A stretch of 64,000 nucleotides of DNA from Nocardia sp. CC227C (GTDB lineage Bacteria > Actinomycetota > Actinomycetes > Mycobacteriales > Mycobacteriaceae), in the NCBI RefSeq assembly GCF_030767025.1, contig NZ_JASITE010000002.1, positions 606,363 through 670,362 on the forward strand. Reading direction: 5' to 3'. Below, one piece after another: positions 41,757 through 53,373 of this stretch. The first letter of the stretch is position 1. Every line of letters starts with the position of its first letter. The position numbers and the translations under genes were made by a program. A model generated the notes under the pieces. That model did no database searches, was not told where the DNA came from, and saw nothing but the letters and a program-made list of their open reading frames with translations.

Positions 41757-42471
41757 TCAGCGCGGTCTACGGCTGAGAGTCACCACGACAACGAAGAGTC
41801 CCACCGTCGTCCAGGCGGACCAGTCGCCGAAACGCGCATAGACCGTGGGCTCCGAGGTCAGCGGGATGTCGGCGAGCACGGATGTCGTCATGGTGAGATC
41901 CGTTCGCGCCGAAGCCAGTACCCGCCCCCGAGGGTCGCTCGCGACGAGTTCACCCAACTGTGCGGTCCGCGCCACGCCCATCCCCGATTCGACACCGCGG
42001 ATGACCGCCATACGGCTGTGCAGCCAGTGGTCGTCGGTGAAGTCCAGGGCCGGAACCAGCAGCAGCGTGGCTCCGAGGCGACGGTTCTCCCCGGACCAGG
42101 GCGGGTCGGTCCAGATCGAAGCACACCGCCTTCCTCGCGGGCGCATGCTCCTGGCTGGGCGGTGCGGTGTGGCTGTGGCCGTACCTGACGGGGACGGTGG
42201 CGCAGCCGGTGCCGGCGACGGTCGTTCTGCTCGGCGGTTCCGCGCTGTGGTTCGGTGTGCTGGTCGCCCTGATGTCGGTGTTGCTGCGGCACGGTCGCGC
42301 CTGGTCGGCGGTCGTCGCGGTGGCGAACGGAACCGAAAGGCGGGGCGCGACCAGCAATACCGGCAGCGGCGCCAGCAACGCCAACCCGGGCACCGGATGC
42401 AGTCCGGTCCCGAGGTGCCACAGCACCGCCGACAGCAGTGTCGCGGACGCTGCGATCGCCGGCTGTCTCAC
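41757..42471 (-). pseudogene. Rearranged apolipoprotein N-acyltransferase (Lnt)-like gene
   Basis: The reverse strand from GTG 42471 (AAGGGG upstream) encodes the Lnt-type first membrane segments (ATLLSAVLWHLGTGLHPV, then LALLAPLPVLLVAPRLSVPF). The similarity stops near 42323. It resumes on the forward strand (42130 to 42316) with FLAGACSWLGGAVWLWPYLTG and LRHGRAWSAVV, and then again on the reverse strand below 42124 with the CN-hydrolase end: VCFDLDRPALVR (probable catalytic Cys), a frameshift near 42080, LLLVPALDF, SRMAVIRGVESG and YARFGDWSAW, ending at 41757. About 200 central residues are missing. An internal inversion, a deletion and a frameshift have destroyed the gene. Confidence 0.7.
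42124..42322 (+). other. Inverted segment inside the Lnt-like pseudogene
   Basis: This 199-base block carries membrane segments 2-3 of the Lnt-like protein on the forward strand, opposite to both flanks. Its ends are inverted copies of a six-base sequence: CACCGC at 42124-42129 and GCGGTG at 42317-42322. Flipping it back joins PFATA to FLAGA in frame, which supports an inversion at microhomology. Confidence 0.6.
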
Positions 42472-42660
42472 GTGGTAACCCCTTCTCCCCCGGCACGAGA
42501 TCGCCGAGCGGTCACCATCGTCCGCAATACGCCCGCCGGGCCGCATCACACTCCGGTACGGGCCCGAACTCACCCGCGAGTACGACGCCGAGGGGCGGTT
42601 CGTCACGCGTGCGGGGCCGCGCACCGCGCGAACGGGCCGGTACGCGCACATACCGGAAAC

Positions 42661-42698
42661 GACGAGGGCGTCCGAGCCGCAGCTCGGACGCCCTCGTC
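42661..42698 (-). terminator. secA terminator
   Basis: GACGAGGGCGTCCGAG (42661-42676) and CTCGGACGCCCTCGTC (42683-42698) form a perfect 16-bp stem with a six-base loop, ten bases past the secA stop. Confidence 0.9.
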
Positions 42699-42708
42699 GT
42701 CGGTGGGA

Positions 42709-45543
<2,835 letters not shown>

Positions 45544-45984
45544 GGGCTCAGTCAGTCCTCTGGTAGGTGTGTCGGTCTTGATTCCCCGGAGGGTTTCGGG
45601 CCGCGCGGATGCACGGCCAAACCCCATGGTAATGCTGTCCCGATCGTATGCGCTGAAGTGCGCAGGCGGGCGACCGGGCGGCGACCCGGGCGACCGCCGG
45701 AGTTCGCCGGGCGCCGATTTCCCGGCCACAGCTACCATCCAGCGAATGACTTTGGCGCAGAACCTGTTTCACCGGCGTTGGCGTAGGATGGTGAGCGTCC
45801 GTCGCGTGGGTGCGCGTTCTCGCGCACTCCAGAGGGGTTCGGCGACGGCGCAGGGGGCCGGGCATCGACGCCCGTTCTCCCCAGTGATCCGGATCGCTTG
45901 CGCACGGAACCGGCACGCATACCGCTGACGGGAGCGGCAGGATGGGTGCGGGTCGGCAGGGAAAAGCAGGGAGTAGCGGGCAGC
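45544..45984. other. Divergent control region between secA and the DGAT-like gene
   Basis: No supported gene. A TAGGAT at 45784-45789 looks like a -10 for the forward gene, with a start near 45797 and a leader of about 190 bases. A 44-codon frame from GTG 45791 (ending 45928) lies in that leader but shows no family pattern. I did not find the secA promoter with confidence. Confidence 0.45.
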
Positions 45985-47406
45985 GTGATCACCAGACTGA
46001 CGCCGCAGGACGCGTCGTTCTACCGGCTCGAATCGAGTAGCAACCCGATGCATATCGGCTCTCTCGCGATTCTGCGAAATCCCGGCTCCACCGGGAATTC
46101 CGGCAGGCGGCCGCTGGATTACGACCGACTCGTCGAACTGGTGGAGGCCCGGCTGCCGCTGGTGCCCCGCTACCGGCGCAAGGTGCGCGAGATCCCGTTC
46201 GCACTCGGCCGTCCGGTGTGGGTGGACGACGCCGGGTTCGACATCACCTATCACATCCGCCGCTCGGCGCTGCCGGAACCGGGGACCGACGCGCAGCTGC
46301 ACGACCTGGTCGCCCGGCTGGCCTCGCATCCGCTCGACCACACCCGGCCGCTGTGGGAGATGTACCTGGTCGAGGGACTGGCAGGGGGCCGCTGCGCGGT
46401 GTTCACCAAATCGCATTCGGCGCTGGTGGACGGTGACGTCGCCCTGGAGATCGGGCATGTGATCCTGGACACCTCCGCCGCGCCCCGTGAACTCGCCGAC
46501 GACGCCTGGACCCCGCACCGCGAACCCGCCGACCTGGAACTGCTGATCGGCGCGATCCTGCACCTGGCGACCCAGCCGCGGGAGGCGTTCGAGGTCATCC
46601 GCCACCAGGGCGCGGAGGCGTTCGCCTTCGTCGACGCCACCGGCAAGGCGGTGAGGAAGATGGTGTCGATGGTGCGCGCCGCGGCGGTCGGATTCGCCGA
46701 CAGCCCGCTGAACACGCGGACCTCCCGCAATCGGCGGTTCGAGGTGGCGCGCACGGATCTGGAGGACTACCGCAAGATCCGCCGGCGATTCGACTGCTCG
46801 ATCAACGACGTGATCCTCTCGGTGGTCACCGGCGCGCTGCGCAACTGGCTGCTCTCCCGCGGCGAGGTGCTCACCGAGTCCTCGGCGCTGCGGGCCGTGG
46901 TGCCGATGAGCGTGTACGCCGAGGGGCCCGACGGTGAGCTGAAACCGGCCGGTCGGGTGGCCTCGCTGCTGGTGGACCTGCCGGTCGGAGAACCCAATCC
47001 GGTCATCCGGCTCTCCCACCTCAAGCACGCCACCGAGGTGCACACCAAGCATCAGCACGGCGTGCGCGCGCGGACCCTGGTGCACATGGCCGGATTCGCC
47101 CCGGCGAGCCTGCATGCCATGAGTGTGCGGGCAGCGAGTACGTTCGCAGAACACACGTTCAATCTGGTGATCACCAACGCGCCGGGTCCGCAGCGGCCGA
47201 TGTACGTCGGCGGCGCGCGGATGCTGGAGATGTATCCGGTATCGCCACTGCTGCGCTTTCAGGCGCTGAGCATCGGGATCACGTCCTACGACGGGCGCGT
47301 GTTCTACGGGCTCAACGCCGATCGCGACGCGATGGCCGATATCGCGGTGCTGACCGCGTCGGTGCACGAGTCGATGGAGGAGATGCTCGGTGCCTGCGTC
47401 CAGTGA
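45985..47406 (+). CDS. Wax ester synthase/diacylglycerol acyltransferase (WS/DGAT) family protein
   Basis: A 473-residue WS/DGAT protein. It starts ITRLTPQDASFYRLES with MHIGSLAIL, has PLWEMYLVEGLAGG and, near residue 148, HSALVDGD where active enzymes have HHxxxDG: the second, catalytic-base histidine is Ser. The C-terminal DUF1298 part includes SINDVILSVVTGALR, RAVVPMSVY and NLVITNAPGPQRPMYVGGA. The family makes triacylglycerol or wax esters from acyl-CoA. The altered site suggests weak, altered or no acyltransferase activity. GTG 45985 is taken as start; in-frame GTG 45946 is possible. It overlaps the next gene by 17 bases. Confidence 0.87.
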   Translation: MITRLTPQDASFYRLESSSNPMHIGSLAILRNPGSTGNSGRRPLDYDRLVELVEARLPLVPRYRRKVREIPFALGRPVWVDDAGFDITYHIRRSALPEPGTDAQLHDLVARLASHPLDHTRPLWEMYLVEGLAGGRCAVFTKSHSALVDGDVALEIGHVILDTSAAPRELADDAWTPHREPADLELLIGAILHLATQPREAFEVIRHQGAEAFAFVDATGKAVRKMVSMVRAAAVGFADSPLNTRTSRNRRFEVARTDLEDYRKIRRRFDCSINDVILSVVTGALRNWLLSRGEVLTESSALRAVVPMSVYAEGPDGELKPAGRVASLLVDLPVGEPNPVIRLSHLKHATEVHTKHQHGVRARTLVHMAGFAPASLHAMSVRAASTFAEHTFNLVITNAPGPQRPMYVGGARMLEMYPVSPLLRFQALSIGITSYDGRVFYGLNADRDAMADIAVLTASVHESMEEMLGACVQ

Positions 47407-48043
47407 GTCGTCCCACCGCGCCGTATCCGGGAAGCTACGGGTCTATGTGCCCGTCACCGTGGCCATGCTGCGGGAGCTGGTGACCGAGCGGGAACTGCGG
47501 GCGGTGAACGACACCGCCTTCGCGCTCACCCCCGCCCTGCGCGAGGCGTACGCCTCCGGCGATGACGAGGAACTGGCGGAGGTCGCCATGGGCGAGGCCG
47601 CGCGGGCCTCGCTGCGGCTGCTCGCCGACGACCGGGCCGCGGCGGAACTGCACGGCACCGATGCCGACGCCGACGCCGAAGGTGCCGGCGGCGCGGACGC
47701 GGTCCTGGATCCCGCGCTCGCCGACACTGCTGCCGCCGCCGACGGGACCGGCCGCCCGGTCTACCGCCGCGCCGTCGTCGCCGCCGATGTGGAGGGGGCG
47801 ACGCTGCGCCCGGACCTCGACGACGCGGTGGTGCGGTTGAGCGGCCCCATCACCTGGAACCGCGTCGCCTCGGTGCACGTGGACCTGGTGGAGGCCGAAC
47901 CCGCCGTCGCCAAGGCCGTCGACGTCATCGACGCCGCCGATATGGGCGATCCGGACGCCGAATTCGTGCTCGGCGACGCGGAGGACCATCAGCTGGCCTG
48001 GTACGCCACCCAGGAACTGCCGTTCCTGCTGGATTTGCTGTAG
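47390..48043 (+). CDS. DUF6912 family protein (Rv3231c-like), unknown function
   Basis: A 217-residue protein beginning, after a short leader, with LRVYVPVTVAMLRELV and FALTPALREAYASGDDEELAEVAM, the pattern of the actinobacterial DUF6912 family. The middle (about 85-120) is an Ala/Asp-rich insert that is probably disordered, and the end (EDHQLAWYATQELPFLLDLL) is conserved. No function is known. GTG 47390 has GGAGGAG seven bases upstream, inside the DGAT gene, so the two are translationally linked. Confidence 0.85.
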   Translation: MPASSESSHRAVSGKLRVYVPVTVAMLRELVTERELRAVNDTAFALTPALREAYASGDDEELAEVAMGEAARASLRLLADDRAAAELHGTDADADAEGAGGADAVLDPALADTAAAADGTGRPVYRRAVVAADVEGATLRPDLDDAVVRLSGPITWNRVASVHVDLVEAEPAVAKAVDVIDAADMGDPDAEFVLGDAEDHQLAWYATQELPFLLDLL

Positions 48044-48124
48044 AGCCGGAGTGGGCGGTGCCGCGGGTGGGGCCGCCGCCCGTCGCGAGGTGATGAACGA
48101 CCTCTTCCCTCGGTGACGACGGCC

Positions 48125-48151
48125 CCGTAACCTACGATGCCGTAACCTTGG
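48125..48151. promoter_or_regulatory. Operator-like CCGTAACCTACG repeats before the reductase gene
   Basis: CCGTAACCTACG (48125-48136) is followed by a partial copy, CCGTAACCT (48140-48148). The same 12-mer occurs at 51028-51039 before the second desaturase gene. TACGAT (48133-48138) inside it could be the -10, so binding would block transcription. The leader to ATG 48271 would be about 125 bases. Confidence 0.55.
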
Positions 48152-48270
48152 CGGCAGAGGCGTGCGGATGCGCGCCGATTGCGCCGCGGCGGTGGCAACG
48201 AGGTCGGCCGCGAAGAGAACCACAGCGCTCGAGAGCGCGCACACGATGACGAGGAAGAGCGTCCGCGATC

Positions 48271-49431
48271 ATGGGTTTGAAAGTTGGGGGTATGTCCGTG
48301 CGAGGGCTGCGCGAGTGGCTGGAGGCCCCGGTCACCGAGCACGAGCCCGCGGGGCGCACCCGGATGGAGGCGCTGCGCGGGGCCGCGGCCCGCATCACCA
48401 CGCCGCTGCTGCCGGACGATTACCTGCATCTGGTGAATCCGCTGTGGTCGGCGCGTGAGCTGCGCGGGCGCATCGTGGAGGTGCGCAAGGAGACCGTCGA
48501 CTCGGCCACGCTGGTGATCAAGCCGGGCTGGGGGTTCGACTTCAAGTTCGAGCCGGGCCAGTACATCGGCATCGGCGTCCTGGTGAACGGCCGCTGGCAC
48601 TGGCGTTCCTACTCGCTGACCTGTCCCCCGGACTGGACCGATCCGGGCCACCGGTCCAAGCGGCTCATCTCCATCGCCGTCAAGGCCATGCCGGAGGGCT
48701 TCCTCTCCAGCCACCTGGTGTCGGGCGTTCCGGTCGGCAGCGTGGTGCGCTTGGCCGCACCGCAGGGCGGTTTCGTGCTGCCCGAGCCGCCGCCCGCGAA
48801 GGTGCTCTTCCTCACCGCGGGTTCGGGCATCACTCCGGTCATGGCCATGCTGCGCACCATGGACCGCCGCGGTGTGGTGCCCGATGTCGTGCACGTGCAC
48901 TCCGCCCGCACCCCCGACGATGTCATGTTCGGCGAGGAACTGCGCGAATTGCACGACCGGCACCCGAGTTTCACCGTCGACCCGCACTTCACCGGCGAGC
49001 ACGGCAAGCTCGACCTGGCCGAGCTGGACCGGCGCGTGCCGGACTGGCGGGAGCGCGACACCTGGGCCTGCGGCCCGGCCGCCATGCTGGACGCCGCCGA
49101 GAAGCATTGGGCCGCCGCCGGTATCCCGGAGCGCCTGCATGTGGAGCGCTTCGAGATCGAACGCTCGGCGGTCGGCGAGGGCGGCACCGTCACCTTCGCC
49201 AAGACCGGCCGCAGCGTGGAGATCGACGGGGCGACCAGTCTGCTCCAGGCCGGTGAGGGCGCGGGCGTGCGGATGCCGTTCGGCTGCCGCATGGGCATCT
49301 GCCAGACCTGCGTGGTGACCATTACCGATGGTCACGTGCGAGATCTGCGCAACGGCAACGAACATCGCGCCGGTGACAAGGTGCAGACCTGTATCTCCGC
49401 CGCCGCCGGCGACTGCACCCTGGAAGTGTGA
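48271..49431 (+). CDS. Ferredoxin reductase (Rv3230c-like) electron donor for fatty-acid desaturase
   Basis: A 386-residue oxidoreductase with three domains: FAD-binding (about 60-165; the FAD-binding block WRSYSLTC), NAD(P)H-binding (about 170-280; [15 protein letters not shown] and [11 protein letters not shown]) and a C-terminal plant-type [2Fe-2S] ferredoxin (about 295-386; [11 protein letters not shown] plus a fourth cysteine in VQTCIS). In M. tuberculosis the equivalent enzyme passes NADPH electrons to the stearoyl-CoA desaturase DesA3; here two such desaturases follow. ATG 48271 or ATG 48292 may be the start. Operator-like repeats lie upstream and are shared with the second desaturase. 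Confidence 0.93.
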   Translation: MGLKVGGMSVRGLREWLEAPVTEHEPAGRTRMEALRGAAARITTPLLPDDYLHLVNPLWSARELRGRIVEVRKETVDSATLVIKPGWGFDFKFEPGQYIGIGVLVNGRWHWRSYSLTCPPDWTDPGHRSKRLISIAVKAMPEGFLSSHLVSGVPVGSVVRLAAPQGGFVLPEPPPAKVLFLTAGSGITPVMAMLRTMDRRGVVPDVVHVHSARTPDDVMFGEELRELHDRHPSFTVDPHFTGEHGKLDLAELDRRVPDWRERDTWACGPAAMLDAAEKHWAAAGIPERLHVERFEIERSAVGEGGTVTFAKTGRSVEIDGATSLLQAGEGAGVRMPFGCRMGICQTCVVTITDGHVRDLRNGNEHRAGDKVQTCISAAAGDCTLEV

Positions 49432-49536
49432 GCCGACGCCTGTACCCTCGATGACAGTCGAGCACGGTGCCGGACACGGCGCGATCTGCGACGCGCGTCC
49501 CGGTTCGGGGCATTCGAATCATGGAAGGATCCGCCG

Positions 49537-50958
49537 GTGGCAATCACCGACATCAAAGCTTTCGCACACCTGACGGAAGCCGATATCGAGACCCTGGGCC
49601 AGGAGCTCGACGCGATTCGTCGTGAGGTCGAGCTCTCGCTCGGCGAACGCGACGCCAAGTACATCCGCCGGACGATCGCGGCCCAGCGGGCGCTGGAGGC
49701 CGCCGGGCGCGCCACGCTGTTCTTCTCCAAGAAGCGCTGGGCCTGGGTCACCGGCACCGCGCTGCTCTCGGTCGCCAAGATCATCGAGAACATGGAGCTC
49801 GGGCACAACATCAGCCACGGGCAGTGGGACTGGATGAACGACCCGGAAATCCACTCCACCACCTGGGAGTGGGATATGACGGCGACGTCGGCGCAGTGGA
49901 AGGCCGCGCACAACTACTCCCACCACACCTACACCAATATCGTGGATATGGACCACGACGTGGGCTTCGGCATTCTGCGCATGACCCGCGACGAGGAATG
50001 GCGGCCGCGCAATCTCGCCCAGCCGGTGGGGAATCTGGTGCTGGCGGCGCTGTTCGAGTGGGGCATCGCCCTGCACGATCTGTCCATCGCCAAGGAGCAT
50101 GCCGGGGTGGATCAGCGGCGGGTGCTCTCGGAGCCCAACAAGGAGTTCTTCAAGAAGGCCGGGCGTCAGGTCGCCAAGGACTTCGTGATCTTCCCGGCAC
50201 TCACCGGCCCGGCGTGGAAGCCGACGCTGAAGGCGAATGCCACCGCGAATCTGGTCCGCAATCTCTGGGCGTACGCCGTGATCTTCTGCGGCCATTTCCC
50301 GGACGGGGCCGAGAAGTTCACCCAGGAGCAGTTCGAGAACGAGACGCGGGGCGAGTGGTACCTGCGGCAGATGCTGGGCAGCGCCAATTTCGAGGCGGGT
50401 CCGGTGATGGCGTTCATGAGCGGCAATCTCAGCTTCCAGATCGAGCACCACCTGTTCCCGGACATTCCGAGCAATCGGTACGCGCAGGTGTCGGTGAAGG
50501 TGCGCGAACTGTGCGACAAGTACGACCTTCCCTACACCACGGGTTCGCTGGGCAAACAGTATCTGCTGGCATTCCGGACGATTCACAAGCTCGCGCTGCC
50601 GGACCGATTCCTCAAGCGCACCGCCGACGACGCACCGGAGACCTCGTCCGAGCGCAAGTTCGCCGGTATCACGCTGCCCACGATGCCGTCGATGCCGTCG
50701 ATGCCGAGCGATGAATGGCTGGTCGAGCATCACTGGCCCGTCGACCCGGCCACCGGTAAGCGACAGGGCCTGCGGTCGGCCATGGCCGAGGCCAAGGTCG
50801 CGCTGCGGGAAAAGGCGCGGCACGAGAAGGAAGTGCTGCGTGAGGCCAAGGCGGCGCTGAAGGAGAAGGCCAAGCACGAGAAGGCCCTGCTGCAGGAGAA
50901 GGCGCGCAACAGCGAGCGGGGCAGGTCGTTGTCACGCTTCCTGCGACGGAATCCCTAA
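49537..50958 (+). CDS. Membrane fatty-acid desaturase (DesA3-like), copy 1, with lysine-rich tail
   Basis: A 473-residue desaturase with three histidine boxes: GHNISHGQWDWM (about residue 90), HNYSHHTYTN (about 127) and QIEHHLFPDIPSNR (about 303), and membrane segments between. Family role: delta-9 desaturation of stearoyl-CoA to oleoyl-CoA with electrons from the adjacent reductase. GTG 49537 has AAGGA about eight bases upstream. After residue 385 it has an extension absent from copy 2: a (PSM)3 run (50688-50711), then a Lys/Glu-rich coiled-coil-like tail. Only 105 bases separate it from the reductase, so cotranscription is likely. Confidence 0.93.
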   Translation: MAITDIKAFAHLTEADIETLGQELDAIRREVELSLGERDAKYIRRTIAAQRALEAAGRATLFFSKKRWAWVTGTALLSVAKIIENMELGHNISHGQWDWMNDPEIHSTTWEWDMTATSAQWKAAHNYSHHTYTNIVDMDHDVGFGILRMTRDEEWRPRNLAQPVGNLVLAALFEWGIALHDLSIAKEHAGVDQRRVLSEPNKEFFKKAGRQVAKDFVIFPALTGPAWKPTLKANATANLVRNLWAYAVIFCGHFPDGAEKFTQEQFENETRGEWYLRQMLGSANFEAGPVMAFMSGNLSFQIEHHLFPDIPSNRYAQVSVKVRELCDKYDLPYTTGSLGKQYLLAFRTIHKLALPDRFLKRTADDAPETSSERKFAGITLPTMPSMPSMPSDEWLVEHHWPVDPATGKRQGLRSAMAEAKVALREKARHEKEVLREAKAALKEKAKHEKALLQEKARNSERGRSLSRFLRRNP

Positions 50959-51009
50959 CATATCGACATCTCGAAAACAATGCGTTTTTCGACACGTTAG
51001 AGATTCATT

Positions 51010-51046
51010 CGTAGGTAACCTACGGGACCGTAACCTACGGTAGTGT
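51010..51046. promoter_or_regulatory. Operator and leaderless promoter of desaturase copy 2
   Basis: CGTAGGT (51010-51016) and ACCTACG (51018-51024) form a perfect 15-base palindrome around one A. CCGTAACCTACGG (51028-51040) is a second dyad (CCGTA-N3-TACGG), identical over 12 bases to 48125-48136. The -10 TAGTGT (51041-51046) follows directly and ends seven bases before ATG 51054. Confidence 0.65.
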
Positions 51047-51053
51047 AACCGCC

Positions 51054-52307
51054 ATGGCGATCTCGGATGTCAAAGAATACGCACATCTCACCCCCGAGGA
51101 TGTCGAAGCCATCGGCGCGGAACTGGACGCGATTCGCCGCGAGATCGAATCCTCTCGTGGCGAACGCGACGCCAAATACATCCGCAATGTGATCCGGTTG
51201 CAGCGCGGCCTCGAAATCAGCGGCCGCGCGGTGCTGTTCGCGAGTCTCTTCCCGCCCGCCTGGTTCGCCGGCGTGGCCCTGCTGTCCACGGCCAAGATCA
51301 TCGAGAATATGGAGATCGGCCACAATGTGATGCACGGCCAGTGGGATTGGATGAACGATCCGGAAATCCACTCCACCAGCTGGGAATGGGACAACGTCGG
51401 CCCGGCCGAGCACTGGAAGATCACCCACAACTTCCTGCACCACAAGTACACCAATGTGCTGGGCATGGACGACGACATCGGCTACGGACTGCTGCGCGTC
51501 ACCCGCGATCAGCGCTGGTCGCCGTTCTATCTCGGCCAGCCGGTGTACAACCTGCTGCTGCAGATGTTCTTCGAATACGGAGTGGCGATCCAGCATCTGG
51601 AGCTGGGCAAGGTCGCCAAGAAGAAGTGGGAGCCGGGCAGCCCCGAGCGCATCCAGTTCGAGCAGGACCGCGCACTGGTGCTGAAGAAGATGGCCAAGCA
51701 GGCGGGCAAGGACTATCTGCTGTTCCCGCTGCTCACCGGTCCGGCGTTCTTCGGCACACTCACCGCGAACTTCACCGCCAATGTGATTCGCAATGTGTGG
51801 ACCAACGCGGTGATCTTCTGCGGACACTTCCCCGACGGCGCGGAGAAGTTCACCCGCCGCGATGTGGAGACCGAGACGCAGGCCGAGTGGTACCTGCGGC
51901 AGATGCTGGGCAGCGCCAACATCTCCGGCGGACGGCTCTTGCATTTCATGACCGGCAACCTCTCGCACCAGATCGAGCACCACCTCTTCCCGGACCTGCC
52001 CTCCAACCGGCTGGCGTCCATCGCGGTGCGGGTGCGGGCCATGTGCGACAAGTACGACCTGCCCTACACCACCGGCTCGCTGCCGGTGCAGTACGCCAAG
52101 TCGTGGCGCACCATCATGAAGCTCTCGCTGCCCAACAAGTACCTGCGCCACACCACCGACGACGCCCCGGAGACCAAGTCGGAGAAGGCGTTCGGCGGCG
52201 CACCGACGGTGGACCCGGCGACCGGCCGCCGCCGTGGGCTGCGCACCGCCCTCGCCGAGGGCCGCCGACGCATCACCCGCCGCAGGGAACCAGCCCCGGT
52301 CGGCTGA
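51054..52307 (+). CDS. Membrane fatty-acid desaturase (DesA3-like), copy 2
   Basis: A 417-residue desaturase clearly paralogous to copy 1 (both begin with MAI-D-K-AHLT and share DAIRRE--S-GERDAKYIR). The boxes are GHNVMHGQWDWM, HNFLHHKYTN and QIEHHLFPDLPSNR. It ends with a shorter Arg-rich tail (DPATGRRRGLRTALAEGRRR). It acts on acyl-CoA at the membrane with the Rv3230c-like reductase. ATG 51054 is leaderless, with a strong palindromic operator directly upstream, so unlike copy 1 it has its own regulated promoter. A 14-bp terminator follows. Confidence 0.94.
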   Translation: MAISDVKEYAHLTPEDVEAIGAELDAIRREIESSRGERDAKYIRNVIRLQRGLEISGRAVLFASLFPPAWFAGVALLSTAKIIENMEIGHNVMHGQWDWMNDPEIHSTSWEWDNVGPAEHWKITHNFLHHKYTNVLGMDDDIGYGLLRVTRDQRWSPFYLGQPVYNLLLQMFFEYGVAIQHLELGKVAKKKWEPGSPERIQFEQDRALVLKKMAKQAGKDYLLFPLLTGPAFFGTLTANFTANVIRNVWTNAVIFCGHFPDGAEKFTRRDVETETQAEWYLRQMLGSANISGGRLLHFMTGNLSHQIEHHLFPDLPSNRLASIAVRVRAMCDKYDLPYTTGSLPVQYAKSWRTIMKLSLPNKYLRHTTDDAPETKSEKAFGGAPTVDPATGRRRGLRTALAEGRRRITRRREPAPVG

Positions 52308-52326
52308 GCGGTTCCGGATCGAATCC

Positions 52327-52358
52327 CGACGCCCCCTGTCTCTCGACAGGGGGCGTCG
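52327..52358 (+). terminator. Terminator after desaturase copy 2
   Basis: A perfect 14-bp stem (52327-52340 with 52345-52358) around a TCTC loop. Confidence 0.88.
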
Positions 52359-52439
52359 TGGCGAGCGGGCCGTGGACACGACCACCACGTGCGCCGGTTC
52401 CGGACTGGGAGCTGGGCGCGTACAGCGGGCGGCATGCGG

Positions 52440-52560
52440 GCTCGGGGAGGCTGGGCGCGCCGCCCGGACAGCGCACGGCGAGCAGCGGAGGCTGGACACG
52501 ACGACCGGGAGAGCGCTGGGCGTGCTACGCGGCGGACTGCGGAGGCTGGGCGCGCCGCTC
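52440..52560. repeat. Imperfect repeats upstream of bluB
   Basis: Three copies of GGAGGCTGG(G/A)C(G/A)CG begin near 52446, 52487 and 52540 and are followed by related GC-rich text. The region (52359-52581) otherwise shows no gene; a reading frame through it has an Arg/Gly/Thr-rich, non-coding look. Confidence 0.5.
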
Positions 52561-52581
52561 GGCAAACCTCCTGGTTCACTG

Positions 52582-53259
52582 GTGGGCGTGTGTGCTGAAG
52601 GTCCGCTTGCCCCCGCCGAGTATCCGAGCGTCTACGACGTGATCCGCCTGCGTCGGGATGTGCGCGCGGAGTTCACCGGCGAGGTGGTCGACGACGCGAC
52701 CCTGCTGCGCATTCTGGATGCCGCTCACCGCGCGCCCAGCGTCGGCAATTCCATGCCCTGGGATTTCGTGGTGGTGCGCGCCGCGGACACGCTGCGCGCC
52801 TTCGCCGACCACGTGGCCGGCCAGCGGCGGGCCTTCCACGCCTCGCTGCCCGAGGACCGCGCCCGGACCTTCGACCCGATCAAGATCGAGGGCATTGCCG
52901 AGTCCGGCACCGGCATAGTCGTCACCCACGACCAGGCGCGCGGCGGCTCCCATGTGCTCGGCCGCGCCACCGTCCCGGAAACCGGCCTGTACTCCACCAT
53001 CCTGGCCATCCAGAACCTGTGGCTGGCCGCCACCGCCGAGAGCGTCGGCGTGGGCTGGGTGAGCTTCTACGACACCGCGTACCTCGCCGACCTCATCGGC
53101 GTGCCCGAGGGGGTCAAGCCCGTGGCCTGGCTGTGCGTCGGCCCGGTCCGCGAATTCCAGCGGATCCCGGATCTGGAACGGTTCGGCTGGCGCGACCGCC
53201 GCCCCCTCGAGGCGGCCGTGCACTGGGAGCGCTTCCCGAGCCGCGAGCAGCGGACATGA
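52582..53259 (+). CDS. bluB: 5,6-dimethylbenzimidazole synthase BluB
   Basis: A 225-residue nitroreductase-fold enzyme matching BluB: VYDVIRLRRDVRAEFTGE near the N-terminus, ILDAAHRAPSVGNSMPWDFVVV (flavin site), AIQNLWLAATAESVGVGWVSFYD and WLCVGPVREF. BluB cleaves FMNH2 with oxygen to form the lower ligand of cobalamin. GTG 52582 is chosen, with GTG 52588 as a near alternative; the open frame further upstream is not protein-like. No cobalamin genes adjoin it, and I see no B12 riboswitch upstream. Confidence 0.9.
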   Translation: MGVCAEGPLAPAEYPSVYDVIRLRRDVRAEFTGEVVDDATLLRILDAAHRAPSVGNSMPWDFVVVRAADTLRAFADHVAGQRRAFHASLPEDRARTFDPIKIEGIAESGTGIVVTHDQARGGSHVLGRATVPETGLYSTILAIQNLWLAATAESVGVGWVSFYDTAYLADLIGVPEGVKPVAWLCVGPVREFQRIPDLERFGWRDRRPLEAAVHWERFPSREQRT

Positions 53260-53373
53260 GCGTCCAGCGCCCCGAAAAGTCCTGTCTCGGAACCCAACCG
53301 GCTCGAGATTAGCGTGATCGGTACCGCACGGCAGCGGACCGGGCGGACCAGCGAGACCTCGAGGGAAGTTCTC

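Noticed and set aside
42167..42478. A small forward-strand membrane protein
   Set aside because: Its hydrophobic part is the inverted middle of the Lnt-like pseudogene, and its second half (after 42322) is antisense of the N-terminal part.
42472..42660. Protein-like stretch on the forward strand (RYGPELTREYDAEGRFVT)
   Set aside because: It looks somewhat like coding sequence but has no start, no ribosome site and runs into the secA terminator; I could not tie it to a family.
45791..45928. A 45-codon frame in the leader of the DGAT-like gene, with a -10-like TAGGAT close upstream
   Set aside because: The product is Arg-rich without family similarity, and the -10 alone does not show translation; the GTG lies one base after the hexamer, too close for a leaderless start.
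52308..52581. B12 riboswitch upstream of bluB
   Set aside because: I found no cobalamin-riboswitch B12-box-like core in this GC-rich repeat region, only the desaturase terminator and simple repeats.
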